A DNA stretch of 64,000 bases from Phocoena phocoena (GCF_963924675.1 NC_089225.1:83177951-83241950), one strand, 5' to 3'. Positions 24,419 to 35,436 are shown, counted from the first letter of the stretch. Made by a program: numbers and translations. The notes: generated by a model not told the origin, from the sequence alone.

Positions 24419-24624
24419 GGGCTTCCCTGGTGGCGCAGTGATTGAGAGTCCACCTGCCGGTGCAGGGGACACGGGTTCGTGCCCCGGTCCAGGAAGATCC
24501 CACATGCCGCGGAGCGGCTGGGCCCGTGAGCCGTGGCCGCTGAGCCTGCGCGTCCGGAGCCTGTGCTCTGCAGCGGGAGAGGCCGCAGCAGTGAGAGGTG
24601 CACGTACTGCAAAAAAAAAAAAAA
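24419..24624 (+). mobile_element. CHR-2-type SINE, well preserved
   Basis: Head, A box and B box intact. Many CpGs survive (for example gcctgcgcgtccggagcc). Pure A tail. Perfect 17-bp duplication aaaaaatagttacagtg at 24402-24418 and 24625-24641. The overlapping frames at 24284-24751 and 24438-24701 are SINE-derived. Confidence 0.97.
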
Positions 24625-24641
24625 AAAAAATAGTTACAGTG

Positions 24642-25860
24642 AAAGTTAAGCCAACATTTGGGCAAAAAGTGACTACACTCATTTTAGAGCTCATAAAATA
24701 GTCAATGAAGACAATTTTGGGCTTAGTCTGTTTTACAGAAACTGATTTCAAATGTTTTGGAGGTTTTTCTCATGGTCAGAGACTGCAGTTGGGAAGAGAA
24801 TTCAAAGTGGATGGCAATCCTGTAAAAGGAAATGTTGACAAAGTGATATAAAATGATTATAGTAAGGAAACATAGAAACAATTAACAGAACCAGTGAAGT
24901 TGCAGGAGGGTTTGCTGGTGAGCTCAGTCATCTTAGCTCTAGTCATCTTTTTCTTGCTGGCACCTTGATAGATTCAAGGTCTTACCAGCTTCCCATCATC
25001 TCTGGTGCTTTACCATCCCTGTTTGTTTCCTTAACTCTGCCCACATCCCTATCAATAGTCCTTCTATTAAAGTCTCTTCTCTGGGAGTGAGGAGGGGATT
25101 CTGTGTCCTGCCAGGACCCCGACTAATACACTAAGTGAGGATATAGTGAGACATTTCCTTTTTGCTTTTAGGACATTTACATTCTCAGACACATAAAGAT
25201 TGTGACCCATGGAACTGAGATCATTTGCATCAGCACTCTAGGAATTATTGTTAATAATTCTTAAAAATTGTGGCAGATAGGAGGCATGACAGGAAACTAG
25301 ATATGAACATTTGTGGTCCTTGAAGTCTCCAAAAAAGGACAGAAAATTCACATTCATAGCATCCCAGAAAAATGACAGAATGAACTATTAAGCAGATATT
25401 TTATGACTACTTAAAAAGAAAAATAGTCGTTACTAAGAAGCCAGCATAGGTTCGTTAAGAGAAAGGAGTAAACTCTATACATTTTACATAGGATCTTCAG
25501 TCTAAAGAGATAAGAGTGGCACAAAAGGTATGTGGATTTCAAGGGAAATTTGACAAAATATCTTGGAATATTGTAGTGAAGAAATGAATACTGGCTGAGA
25601 AATGTATGGGTGAATCAAGTGATGATAGCTAAACACTTGCCTACAAAGAATACTAATTAATAATTAATTTCAACTTGAAAATAAGTCTCCTGGGGCATTC
25701 TCCGTGCCTTTGTCAAAGCTTTTTCTTGTTTAAAAAATTATTTTTGGACACCGATTTGAATAAGCATATAAAATGCATGCTTATCATTCACAAATCTGAG
25801 AAATTGTTGGGGAAGCAGCTAATGTTCTGGCTTATAAAATCATGATTTGAAATTACCTCA
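24642..25860. other. Mostly single-copy sequence with one LTR-like end
   Basis: Nothing gene-like is recognised. At about 24880-25135 the stretch ending 'tctgtgtcctgccaggaccc', 'cgactaatacac' resembles the 3' end of an old ERV-type LTR, preceded by an ATTAAA-type signal. The family is not named. Confidence 0.4.
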
Positions 25861-26054
25861 ACCCGTTGGAATTTTGGACTTAAAACTAAAAGATAAAATG
25901 CAATAGAGATAGGCGTAAGGACTAGAAAGAAAGAAAAAAATTGTCATTATTCACAGAAGACATGGTTGCATATGTAGAAAGTCCAGAAGAATCTACAAGC
26001 TATATTAATATGTGAATTCAGCAAGGTCTTTGTATACAAGGCATATATACAAAA

Positions 26055-26059
<5 letters not shown>
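25861..26059 (+). mobile_element. Old L1 ORF2 fragment (5' part)
   Basis: 'tcattattcacagaagacat', 'tagaaagtccagaagaatct', 'ggcatatatacaaaaatcaa' match L1 ORF2 in sense orientation. Continues after the SINE insertion at 26060. Confidence 0.8.
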
Positions 26060-26087
<28 letters not shown>

Positions 26088-26279
26088 GCGGTACGCTGGC
26101 CTCTCACTGCTGCGGCCTCTCCCGTTGCGGAGCACAGGCTCCGGACGCGCAGACTCAGCGGCCATGGCCCCCAGGCCCAGCCGCTCCGCGGCACACGGGA
26201 TCGCTCCGGACCGGGGCACGAACCCGCGCCCCCTGCATCGGCAGGTGGACTCTCAACCACTGCGCCACCAGGGAAGCCC
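26060..26279 (-). mobile_element. CHR-2-type SINE nested in L1
   Basis: Long poly-T tail (about 27 T, 26060-26087), CpG-rich body, head complement at 26279. The L1 sense sequence reads through on both sides (caaaaatcaatt | gattgtattttt), which fixes the insertion point. The target duplication is short or decayed. SINE-derived frames overlap at 25947-26358. Confidence 0.95.
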
Positions 26280-27480
26280 CGATTGTATTTTTATATACTG
26301 GCAATGAACAGAATAAAGTAAAAAAAAAGATACCATTTACAAAAGCATCAAAAAACATTAAATACCTAGGAATAAATTTAACAAAAGACGTGCCAGACTT
26401 TTACCCTAAACACTACAAAACACTACTGAGAGAGATTTAAAAATGTCTAAACAAGTGAGGAAAGAAACCAAGCTAATGGGTTGGAAGACTCAGCATTGTT
26501 AAGAAGTCAGTTCTACATGAGTTAATCTATGAATTCAACAAAGTTCCAGTTAAAACACTGCAGATTAATTTGTGGAGATTAACCAGAAAATTCAAAAATA
26601 ACGTATGGGAACAAAAAGAACCAAGAATAGCCAAAGCATTTCAGAAGTAGAAGAAAAAAGTTGGAGGATGTACACTACCAGATACATCAATACTGAGCTA
26701 AACAGTGTGGTATTTGCAAAAGAGAGGCAAACTGACCAAAGGAACAGAAAATGAAGTCTAGAAACAGAATCTGCATACATACATTACCTGACTTACAGCA
26801 AAAGGGTAACTCAATGCAAGGAGGGCAGGATGGTCTTTCCGATAAATGACACTGAGTCAGTTGGGTATCCAAATGGAAAAAAACTGTATATTGATCCTTC
26901 CCTTATACCATACCCCCAAATTTAATTCTAGATGAGTTGCCAATCTATTAGAAAGATAAAACAAGTTTTTAAAAGGAAAGGTAGAGCAACTCCATGATCT
27001 TGCATTGGCAAGGATTTCTTAATAGGACATAAAAAGTGCTAACTATAAGGGAAATTTTGATAAATTGGACTACATAAAGTTAAGGAATTCTGTTTTTATC
27101 AAAAATACCATTAAGAAAATGACAAGGCAGCATATTTACATAATGAAGTATTATCTAGCAATAAGAATGAACCAATAATAGCCATGCATGACAATACGGA
27201 TGAATCTCACAAACATAATATTTGCCCCAAAGAGTACATATTGTATGATTCCATTTACATAAAACACAAAAACAGATAAAAACTAATCTTTGCTGTTAGA
27301 AATCAGGGCAGTATCTACTCCTGGGCAGATAGTGTCTAGAAGGGGCAGGAAGGGGCTTTTGAGGTGCTGGTAATGTTCTCTTTTTTGATCTAGGTGTTAG
27401 TTATGCATGTACATTCAATGTGTGAAAAGTCATTAATTCATGTAAGATATGACACTTTTCTGTAGGAATATAATCAATAA
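26280..27480 (+). mobile_element. Old L1 ORF2 end and 3'UTR, pseudogene
   Basis: Sense L1: 'atactggcaatgaacagaat', 'acctaggaataaatttaaca', 'accaagaatagccaaagcat', 'gataaattggactacataaa', 'gacaatacggatgaatctca', then 3'UTR 'ttgaggtgctggtaatgttc', 'tgatctaggtgttagttatg', 'gacacttttctgtaggaata', ending 'atcaataaattgaatac'. Stops and indels break all frames. It is 5' truncated in the ORF2 region. Confidence 0.88.
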
Positions 27481-27589
27481 ATTGAATACAAAGTTTTGAA
27501 TTAAAGTATAAATAAATGAATTGCACAGGTACCAGGTTGGGGAGTCAAGTTAATTAATGTCAGATGCCACAACAAACTCAGAAATTTTA

Positions 27590-27870
27590 GTGTTTTATTA
27601 TAATAAACATTTATTTCTCATTTATGCCAAGTCCTTTACAATTCAGGTTGTAAAGTTTACCTTCATCTAACGTATGTCTTCCAAGTTCACTGCAGCAGGG
27701 AAGAGAGTGATGGAGGAGACATACTATCTCCTAACTGTCTCAGCCCAGACACATGCCATTTCTGCTCTTAGAAATGTAAACCTGGCCCCAACCAAACTGC
27801 CAGGGAGGCTGGGAAGTGTAGGGGAGCAAATGGGATATTTGGTGAACACTATCTGGGCCACCCCTGGCTT
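27590..27870. repeat. Unassigned old interspersed repeat
   Basis: Contains 'taataaacatttatttctca' near its start and 'aatgggatatttggtgaaca' near its end, a pattern shared with 28440-28840 and 62480-62950. Family not named. Confidence 0.35.
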
Positions 27871-28001
27871 AACAGTAGTTGGTTTGAAAAAATATATCAT
27901 TTTTGTTGTCAACTAAAAGTTTAACTTGTGCCACCTGTGTACGTGTAATGTGTTGCTGAGCATAAAGCAACTTTGGAAAGCATTGATAAAAATGTGGTAC
28001 C

Positions 28002-28220
28002 GGGCTTCCCTGGTGGCGCAGTGGTTGAGAGTCCGCCTGCCAATGCAGGGGACACGGGTTCGTGCCCCGGTCCGGGAAGATCCCACATGCCGCGGAGCGG
28101 CTGGGCCCGTGAGCCATGGCCGCTGAGCCTGTGCGTCCGGAGCCTGTGCTCCGCAACGGGAGAGGCCACAACAGTGAGAGGCCCATGTACCGCAAAAAAA
28201 AAAAAAAAAAAAAAAAAAAT
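28002..28220 (+). mobile_element. CHR-2-type SINE, well preserved
   Basis: Intact boxes and a tail of about 25 A. Duplication tgtggtacc at 27993-28001 and 28221-28229, within a longer A-rich imperfect match. Frames at 27869-28259 are SINE-derived. Confidence 0.96.
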
Positions 28221-28439
28221 TGTGGTACCCAGGGAAGCAAGGAGGTAGTTTTCTTTCATTAGGGCCAGGTCACATTTGAAAAGTTGTATTCAGTTTTGGT
28301 TGCATTTGAAAAAATTGCATTCAGATGATGCAAAAATTGTATCATCTTTTAAGAGAGCCACTGACAAGCTGGTATATATCCAGAGACTGGTAACTACAAA
28401 GATGTATTAACCTTGGTATGGTAGGATGTGTTGTAGTAA

Positions 28440-28840
28440 TGAATAAATCCTTGTCTTAAAGGCTTAATACAATAAAGATTTGTTTTCCACTCTTGTCACA
28501 GTCTGGCAGGTGTTTAACAGGTAGACTTCTATGTGATGATTCAGGAATTCAAGCTTCTGTCTCTGGCATCTGCATATCCTTGAAATCCTCCACTGGATCC
28601 TCTGTATTAAACAGGCCAATGAGTGAAAGAGAGAAAGGAGGCTCTCACAGGACATTGGACCTGATGTAGAAGTGGCACGTGTACATTTTGCCCTTGTTTT
28701 CTTGGCCAGAACCCAGTGCCATGACACCAACCTTACATCTAGGGAGGTTGGGAAATGGGATGTTCCTGTACCCAATAAGAGGAAACAGGATTGGTAAGCA
28801 TCTAGCCAGCTCTGCCACAGGTGGTGACAGATTCAAAGGC
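28440..28840. repeat. Unassigned old interspersed repeat
   Basis: 'aataaagatttgttttccac' start, 'aggaaacaggattggtaagc' and 'tctagccagctctgccacag' end, like the element at 62480-62950. The 103-codon minus frame at 28464-28775 falls inside it and is not a gene. Confidence 0.35.
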
Positions 28841-29099
28841 ATATGGAAAACAGTTGAAGGGGTTAGAAATAGTAATCCTGGAAAAATGATAGCTGTCCCC
28901 AAATATATGAAAAGAGGTACATGATAGCTTCCTCAAATATTGAAAATGCTGTTATGTGGAAGAAGGAATATACACATTCAAGGTAGCTTCTGAAGGCAGA
29001 ACTTGGAACAAAGAGTGATGTTATTACGAGACACATTTTAATCTGTTTAGTATAAGAAAGAGTTTGCTCTCAATAGACCTGGTCATCCCAGAACAGATA

Positions 29100-29148
29100 C
29101 TTTGTGAGTACTGAGAAATAATAATTTATTAAGTACTTACTATGTGCG
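29100..29148 (-). repeat. MIR SINE, left part
   Basis: 'taataatttattaagtactt', 'actatgtgc' is the beginning of a minus-strand MIR that resumes at 29468 after an L1 insertion. Confidence 0.7.
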
Positions 29149-29156
29149 AAATTCTT

Positions 29157-29459
29157 ATTTTTAAGATATAATTGACATACAACATCATGTAAGTTTAATG
29201 TGTACAATGTGTTGATTTGATACACTTATACATTGCAAAATGATTATCACCTAGCGTTATCTAACACCTCCATCATGTCATATAATCACCATTTCTTTTT
29301 TCCGGTGAGAACATTTAAGATCTGTTCTCTTAGCAACCTTCAAGTATATAATACTTGAAAGTTATATTATTAACTATAATCACCCTGCCGTACATTAGAC
29401 ACCCAGAACTTATCTTATAACTAGAAGTTTGTACTCTTTGACCAACATCTCCCTGTACT
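29157..29459 (-). mobile_element. L1M 3'UTR fragment inside a MIR
   Basis: Complement of the L1M 3'UTR: 'gatataattgacatacaaca', 'tttaatgtgtacaatgtgtt', 'gatctgttctcttagcaacc', 'ctgccgtacattagacaccc', 'accaacatctccctg'. A perfect 8-bp duplication aaattctt flanks it at 29149-29156 and 29460-29467, and MIR sequence continues on both sides. Confidence 0.88.
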
Positions 29460-29467
29460 AAATTCTT

Positions 29468-29665
29468 TATCATTTTAATCATAACAACCACTCTTGAGGC
29501 AGTATTATTATAAATATTCTTACTTTTCAAATGAGGAAACCAAATCTCAGAGAGGTTAAGTAACTTGCCCAAATGGCACACAGATGGTAAGGGGCAGAGT
29601 CAGGATTTGAATCCTGGTCTTTCTGAACCCAAAGCCCATGCACTTAAATTCTATGCCATACTGTC
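29468..29665 (-). repeat. MIR SINE, right part
   Basis: 'caaatgaggaaaccaaatct', 'cagagaggttaagtaacttg', 'cccaaatggcacacagatgg', 'agtcaggatttgaatcctgg': excellent minus-strand MIR core. Confidence 0.9.
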
Positions 29666-29669
29666 CTTA

Positions 29670-30831
29670 GGGACCTAACACTTAGAAATGGATAGACACG
29701 GAAGGCGTTTCATGATAGGAATGTGTAAAAAGCTTCTGGGAACATTGAGAAGCTCTGTTGAGTAACTAGTGCTTTTGTGTTGGAGGGTGCTGAGGAAACT
29801 GAGGAATCATACAGGGAAGTAGAGTTAAAAGCTACTGCTGGTCCAACCCAAACTTTGCCGTAAGTATGTGGATGCCATAAGTGGTAAACAGTATTAGGAG
29901 ATTTGGGGAATGAAAATGACCCATGGCACCAGTTCCCACGTGTGAGGATTTAGCCAGTACCAAAGCAAACCTTGATAGAGCCACTGGAAGGAGTGTTGCT
30001 GGGTTTTCATTGGATGCTCAACATCTCCCCCTGCAGGGCTTGGAGATGCGAATTATCTATCATGCGCTGGCTCTAGTGATTAATTTAGTTCATAGCCAAA
30101 TAGGGGCAGGCTCTGGCAGCCTTAGTAATTTTGTCAGGTAGCCATGGAGACACTTTGTTGCTTCAGAAATTCATAGCCTACAAAGAAGGAATAGATTCTG
30201 AAGGCATTGGAAATGCATCATAACTTCCTGTCTCTGGCTTGTATTTGTAAAAGTAGATGTGTAAGACCAACACAACTGGACCCAGTATCCAATCCAATTA
30301 AGAGACTCATCTGCACAGAATACAGTACTGCTAATCCCGCATATCATAACAAGCAAGTTTTTAATCGTGATTCAAGTGGCCATTCAGGAATTGCTTCATG
30401 CTGAGAATTAAACACTGCAAGAAAAATGTACGCTGTCTAGTTTATAAAAATTTATACCCTGTGTCAGGGGTTCAGAGGTGACTACAGACCACAACAGTAC
30501 AATATGTCATTTAAATGTAAAACAAAACAGAGTTCATCTACAAGGAGGATAAAGAGTAAATATATTTAGACAACAGAGTTGAACAGATTGCCACACGGGC
30601 AAGAAAATTGCTGTAAGATTTCCAGTTGCTAAAGCTACAGGAGAAACACAGACTTATATATTTTTCATTTTCTGACAACAGGAAGCAAGTAAATCCATCA
30701 GCAGAGATTTTTCCCCTCCTGAAACTAAATGAAATCACGAATGAATGGCATGGGGTCCTTGTATAAAACACAAAGATTTATGGAGTGAACAGAATCTTAA
30801 CTTCAGCAGTGTAGAGGATACTGAAACAAAG
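29670..30831. other. Repeat-poor interval, possible regulatory DNA
   Basis: No gene or named repeat. GTAGCCATGGAGAC at 30138-30151 resembles an RFX X-box (11 of 14 positions of the full palindrome). This is only a candidate site. Confidence 0.35.
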
Positions 30832-30846
30832 CCTCAGATGGTTCTT
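30832..30846. repeat. Target-site duplication A, left copy
   Basis: cctcagatggttctt directly precedes the T-rich tail of the SINE at 30847. Its partner is not on the other side of that SINE but, in reverse complement and with one mismatch, at 33729-33743. Confidence 0.85.
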
Positions 30847-31178
30847 TTATTAAAAAAATTAATTCATTTATTTAATTTATTTATTTTTGGTTGCCTTGGG
30901 TCTTCATTGCTGCACGCAGGCTTTATCTAGTTGTGCTGGGCGGGGGCTACTCTTTGTTGAGGTACGCGGGCTTCTCATTCCAGTGGCTTCTGTTGTTGCG
31001 GAGCACGGGCTCTAGGCACACAGGCTTCAGTAGTTGTGGCTTGTGAGCTCTAGAGCGCAGGCTGAGTAGTTGAGGTGCACCAGCTTAGTTGCTCTGCGGC
31101 ATGTGGGATCTTCCCAGACCAGGGCTCGAACCCGTGTCCCCCACATTGGCAGTCACCACTGCGCCACCAGGGAAGCCC
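30847..31178 (-). mobile_element. CHR-1-type long SINE, inversion breakpoint copy
   Basis: Minus strand, about 330 bp with (aaat)n tail. Downstream body 'ggttgccttgggtcttcatt', 'gttgttgcggagcacgggct', 'tctaggcacacaggcttcag' identifies the longer CHR-1 form. The 5' 25 bases match the generic head, followed by a short deletion (cagtggtgactgcc). The right flank tttaccactaatctt (31179-31193) is not repeated at its left side. Confidence 0.9.
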
Positions 31179-31193
31179 TTTACCACTAATCTT
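31179..31193. repeat. Target-site duplication B, inverted copy
   Basis: tttaccactaatctt is the exact reverse complement of aagattagtggtaaa at 33968-33982, immediately after the A tail of the other SINE. Confidence 0.88.
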
Positions 31194-31196
31194 TAG

Positions 31197-33400
31197 ATTC
31201 AACATGAAAATATTTAGATTTTTGTCACCAGTCTCTGTTACTCTGCATAAAGTAGGATTTTTGAAGGAACCGTCAAACTAATAAGCTAACAACCTAATAA
31301 ATGACAACGATGGCTTTAATTTTAGAAATCCATCTTGATCCTTGCCTCCCTGCAAAAATTCACAATTCCTAAGAATATCAGTTCCAACACTCACACTATA
31401 GTGTTTTAATACAGATTTTAAATCACACAGCACGACTAGGGTCACGACGTTTTTCTAGGTCTTCCCTTTGTCATAAAGACAGAACTTCTGTGTTGTAATA
31501 GAAAATGGAAATGTCTCAGAAAAGTCGGCCTCCAGAGGTTATACAAATTGCTAGTTTAGCTTTAAGATTCAACTCTTTTCCCTCAAATATATACTAGGAT
31601 ACGATGAATTGTTACGGGGTTTTTCACACTAAGGAAAATTTCAAAGTTGCAGATTGATAACCTCCATTGAAACAAATGCATTACGTCACTTGAAATAAGA
31701 ACATCTGTAAATGCTTTACAAAATAATGTTTTTTGTTCAGCAGGGGAAGGCCAGATGATGCAATATCTAGCTTCCGGCTGCGCTTCCCTCCTCTGGTAAT
31801 TCAGCTTCTTTTAGTGCCGTTTGCAAGACTCCTGACCACTTACTGTGCAATTTTGATGATGTGCTTAAACTCTGTTCTTCATCTGATCACTTACGAGGAA
31901 GAGGGAATAGAAATTGTGTGAGAATGCACGTGTGTCCACAGAACATCAGCAAGATGGTTATCTTTCTCTTGGGCATTATTTTTTAAACACAAACAGTGCC
32001 AAAGGAAGAGGAATATCAGTCAGAGACCTTGGGGGATTCAGAGTGAAGGAAATCCTTCCACAGGATGAAGTTATACATCCCATAGAAATTACATAAACAG
32101 CATTATAACCTGGATATGGTTGTGATTTCTCTGAAGTTTTACATTTTCCAAGCTTTTAAAACCATTCATCGTTTTAGTTTGCCAAAAGATATGAACTAAT
32201 AGGTTGGCTGCCTGCTTTTAGGAGGCTAAAAGACAAGCAGAGAAAAATCCCTAAATGGACCGTAACAGAAATATTTTCGTTGATTTAAACATATTCTTAG
32301 CACTTAGAATTGATAATATTAACAGGGCCAGATGTTAAGCGGTAAATAATGAAAATCAGAGTGTTTAATCAGCCATCTAATAGAGGAGGGGGTGGAAGTG
32401 GCCAATTAATTGTTTTCTGTTGTGAAGAATAAAACAAAACAAATGCCTGATAAGATTTTTTAACTTTTCAACTTGGTATATGGTCTGAAACCAGAGGACT
32501 GGACTTTTCCCTATTTTCTGTAACTTTGTCCCAAGATCAATGTCCTGTGCTCTGGTATACTGAAAAGAAATTTTTTTAAAGCTTTATGACTTGGAAATCT
32601 CTTATGTGGACCTTCAAATGTGTCGTGTTGTACCACCATTGTTGTTGGGATGTGGATTAGACTCTCCAAAGGAGTCAAGGGTCTTTCCCTCTCCCATGAA
32701 TGCTCTCTGACCTGCATGTAATTATGTGCACCAACACCAAGTCCCCCCAGATTAACCACCCTTTGACCCAAAGAGCCAGGTGGGGTTTTGCTTGTTTTGT
32801 TTCTACTTTCAAAACCTGGACCCAGCCTGTGTTGGCAGCCATGGTAGAAGTCGAAGGAACTCTCTGATCTTGTCCCCAACTTCCCTGCTCAGCACCATCA
32901 CCCATGTGTCCCTCCAGGTCATGATGACCACTGGCATGTTGAGATTTCTCAGATGGAGGGAGAACTTCGAAGCATGAATTCTTTTCACGGGGATGCAGCC
33001 TATAAACGTCTGTTTTTCATAACCAAACAACAGAAAAAATGCAACCATTTGAGGATACATTCCTGGGACTCTGGACGTAACACCAAGCTCACATAATTCT
33101 GTAACTGGAATGATGAGGTAGACCCTGTGCTCTGAGCAATTCATGGCAGATACTTTAAGGAAACATCTAATCTAACGTGTTGTGAAGAGAAATACTGCCT
33201 GCGGCTCCTTGGTTCCTAAATGGCTCAGCAGATGCAGTGCACCTTGCACAGTGCATGGCCCACATTAGACTTTGAAACTTTCTCCTTGCAAATGAGCTTC
33301 AACTCCACAGGGCTATGAAATGCATCCAGTGAATTTTCCACTCACTGTAAACAGATCTTGATCCAGTACCTGCCCCAAATCCACTTATGTCATCCCATCT
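31197..33400. other. Repeat-poor core of the apparent inversion
   Basis: No named repeat until the MER5-like element at 33401. Three overlapping minus frames (32511-32879, 32675-32905, 32809-33144) lie here, unrecognised. TTACGTCA at 31681-31688 and TGATGCAAT at 31756-31764 resemble CREB/ATF and C/EBP-ATF composite sites. Confidence 0.4.
32511..33144 (-). pseudogene. Possible degenerate coding segment, unidentified
   Basis: Three minus-strand frames in different phases overlap end to end over 630 bp, as expected for a frameshifted retrocopy, but also possible by chance. The first frame (33144-32809) contains LLFGYEKQTFIGCIP, loosely like the L-L-x5-K-x2-F-x-G-x-I-P pattern of the PTOV domain of MED25. 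That is a weak match of 15 residues, and the rest does not align. No tail, no target duplication and no intron boundaries are visible. I cannot name a gene. Confidence 0.15.
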
Positions 33401-33583
33401 GTGTTTCTCAAAATCACATCCACAGACAACCTCCACTGCAAAAGCTTGGTGGAGTGACGGTTAAAAATGCAGATTTCTGGGTCCTGCCCAGACCAACTGA
33501 ATCTGCGTCTCTAGGAAAAGGGCCTAAGAATCCACCTTTTTATCAAGCTCCCAAGGTGATGCAGTGAAGCTTGAGAATCCCTG
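33401..33583 (+). mobile_element. MER5-like nonautonomous hAT element
   Basis: 'gtttctcaaaatcacatcca', 'taaaaatgcagatttctggg', 'cctgcccagaccaactgaat', 'ctgcgtctctaggaaaaggg', 'aagcttgagaatccctg' follow the MER5A order. Terminal repeats are weak. Confidence 0.7.
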
Positions 33584-33728
33584 ATACAGAGCTTCACATT
33601 TCTAACCTTCTATTAACTTAGACCCTGGAAAAAGAATTTTTGCTCTGTAACAACAAAGCCTGTTGCAAAAAATGACTTTATTGTTACTTCTTAAAGTTAT
33701 GCCCTCTGTCTTTATGGATGGCTTATTG

Positions 33729-33743
33729 AAGAGCCATCTGAGG
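33729..33743. repeat. Target-site duplication A, inverted copy
   Basis: aagagccatctgagg is the reverse complement of 30832-30846 at 14 of 15 positions and sits immediately 5' of the SINE head. Confidence 0.85.
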
Positions 33744-33967
33744 GGCTTCCCCGGGGCTTCCCCGGTGGTGCAGTGGTTGAGAGTCTGCCTGCCAATGCAG
33801 GGGACACGGGTTCGTGCCCTGGTCTGGGAAGATCCCACATGCCGCGGAGCGGCTGGGCCCATGAGCCATGGCCGCTGAGCCTGCGCGTCGGAGCCTGTGC
33901 TCCACAATGGGAGAGGCCACAACAGTGAGAGGCCCGTGTACCGCAAAAAAAGAAAAAAAAAAAAAAA
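33744..33967 (+). mobile_element. CHR-2-type SINE, inversion breakpoint copy
   Basis: Plus-strand copy with tail a7-g-a19. The first bases are duplicated (ggcttccccggggcttcccc). The right flank aagattagtggtaaa (33968-33982) has no copy on its left. Instead it matches 31179-31193 in reverse complement. The body from cagtggttgagag onwards is CHR-2. Frames at 33602-34009 are SINE-derived. Confidence 0.92.
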
Positions 33968-33982
33968 AAGATTAGTGGTAAA

Positions 33983-34640
33983 TACATTGTTGGTTTGTTT
34001 TATGACCATGAATCAATTGCTTAAGAAGTGGTCCTTCGATTGAATAAAGGAGAAAAGATAGGTTCTCCAGGAGCCAGTTCAAACATTGCTGTCACGTAGG
34101 AGAGAAGCCTGTGGAAAGGAGAGGCATGCAAATTGTTTAAGCAGGCCAAGGAACTGAAACAGTGAAACAGCAGAAGGTTATCTCGACGGGAGTCACCCAT
34201 ATCTTTCTGCTTCAGAATCTTGGAGGAATTTCTCTGTGTATCTCTTGGCCTTTACTCGACAGACCCAAGTAAACAGGAATACCAGGAAGAGTTTGTTCAG
34301 ATAGTTTAGTTTCAGTTTCCCAGTTTCTCAGAATTGGTGACCAATGATATTTCTTCCACATGATTCATCCTTCCAACCCCCTCATTTCTCTATGGCTTCT
34401 TGTCTTATCCAGAGTAAGTGCTGGATAAAATATGTGTTGCACTGGAGTCAGGTTAAATCAATCAGTTAACAAGAATTTATTCATTACGTGCTCAGAAAAT
34501 GGCCTGTGCCAGGTCCTGTGCTGGGATCGCGCGGAAGTGCCAGCCAAGATCCTCTTCAACAGGAACTTAGAGATTTCCATTCTAGGTTATGAGGGTCCTT
34601 CTGTTCTAGCCAAGTCCATTCACTTGCTGTCCACACACAA
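33983..34640. other. Single-copy sequence
   Basis: No gene or named repeat is recognised. Confidence 0.45.
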
Positions 34641-34905
34641 GACTTAGATTCCTTCCTCTGGAAAATTGCTTGTGCTTTTGCCACCTGGAATGCCTTCCCC
34701 CACATCATTCTGGCAATTCGCATCCTCCAAGAATAGCTCAAAATTCAGTTCTTTCAAAAAGCCTTTACAGATGAGACTTACCCCACTTTGATTTTTCTGT
34801 GTCATCTCAGCAACTATTGATAGTTCCCACTTTGTACATTCTTTATAAATTCTTTGAATGTGGGAACCATAATCTATTCATTTTGGGCTCCCAAATGCCA
34901 AAAAA
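34641..34905 (+). repeat. L2 LINE 3' end
   Basis: 'ccacctggaatgccttcccc', 'ctcaaaattcagttctttca', 'aaaagcctttacagatgaga' and 'tctttgaatgtgggaaccat' match the L2 3' region in order. Confidence 0.75.
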
Positions 34906-35436
34906 AGCCCATTAATTCCATAAAAATGATAACTACATATCTTTATTTATCTTCAGTAAGAGGACTGATCTAAAAACCTAGCCTGCCATTATTGGAAATG
35001 GAAGTACGAATCTCTTTTAAGAATATCATGTACCCTTATCTTTTTATCACCTTTCCCACAGAAAAGTATCTTTTGCATGAGGCGATGATAACAAGAAGCC
35101 TCTAAGAATTTGGTAATACTTTGAAACAAATTTGTTTAAAAATGTCTTTGAACATAATTTATATGAATTTATGTGAATATAATTATCAACAGCATCTTTT
35201 ATCAATGCTGCCTAAAGGGAAATGTGACAATACCTGTATCTAGGGATTTATGCACCCAATGGCATAATTCCCCAAGCTCTTTAGGAGTTTTCTGCCTTCT
35301 GATTCGGAAGCACTGGTTTAAAATATATATTGTTTGACTGAATTTAGTGGAGTTGTATGATATAATTTTAGATTAACTCATAACAGGACAAGTTCCAGAC
35401 CTTATAATCTTTTAACTTTAAATTTAAGCTCTGAAT

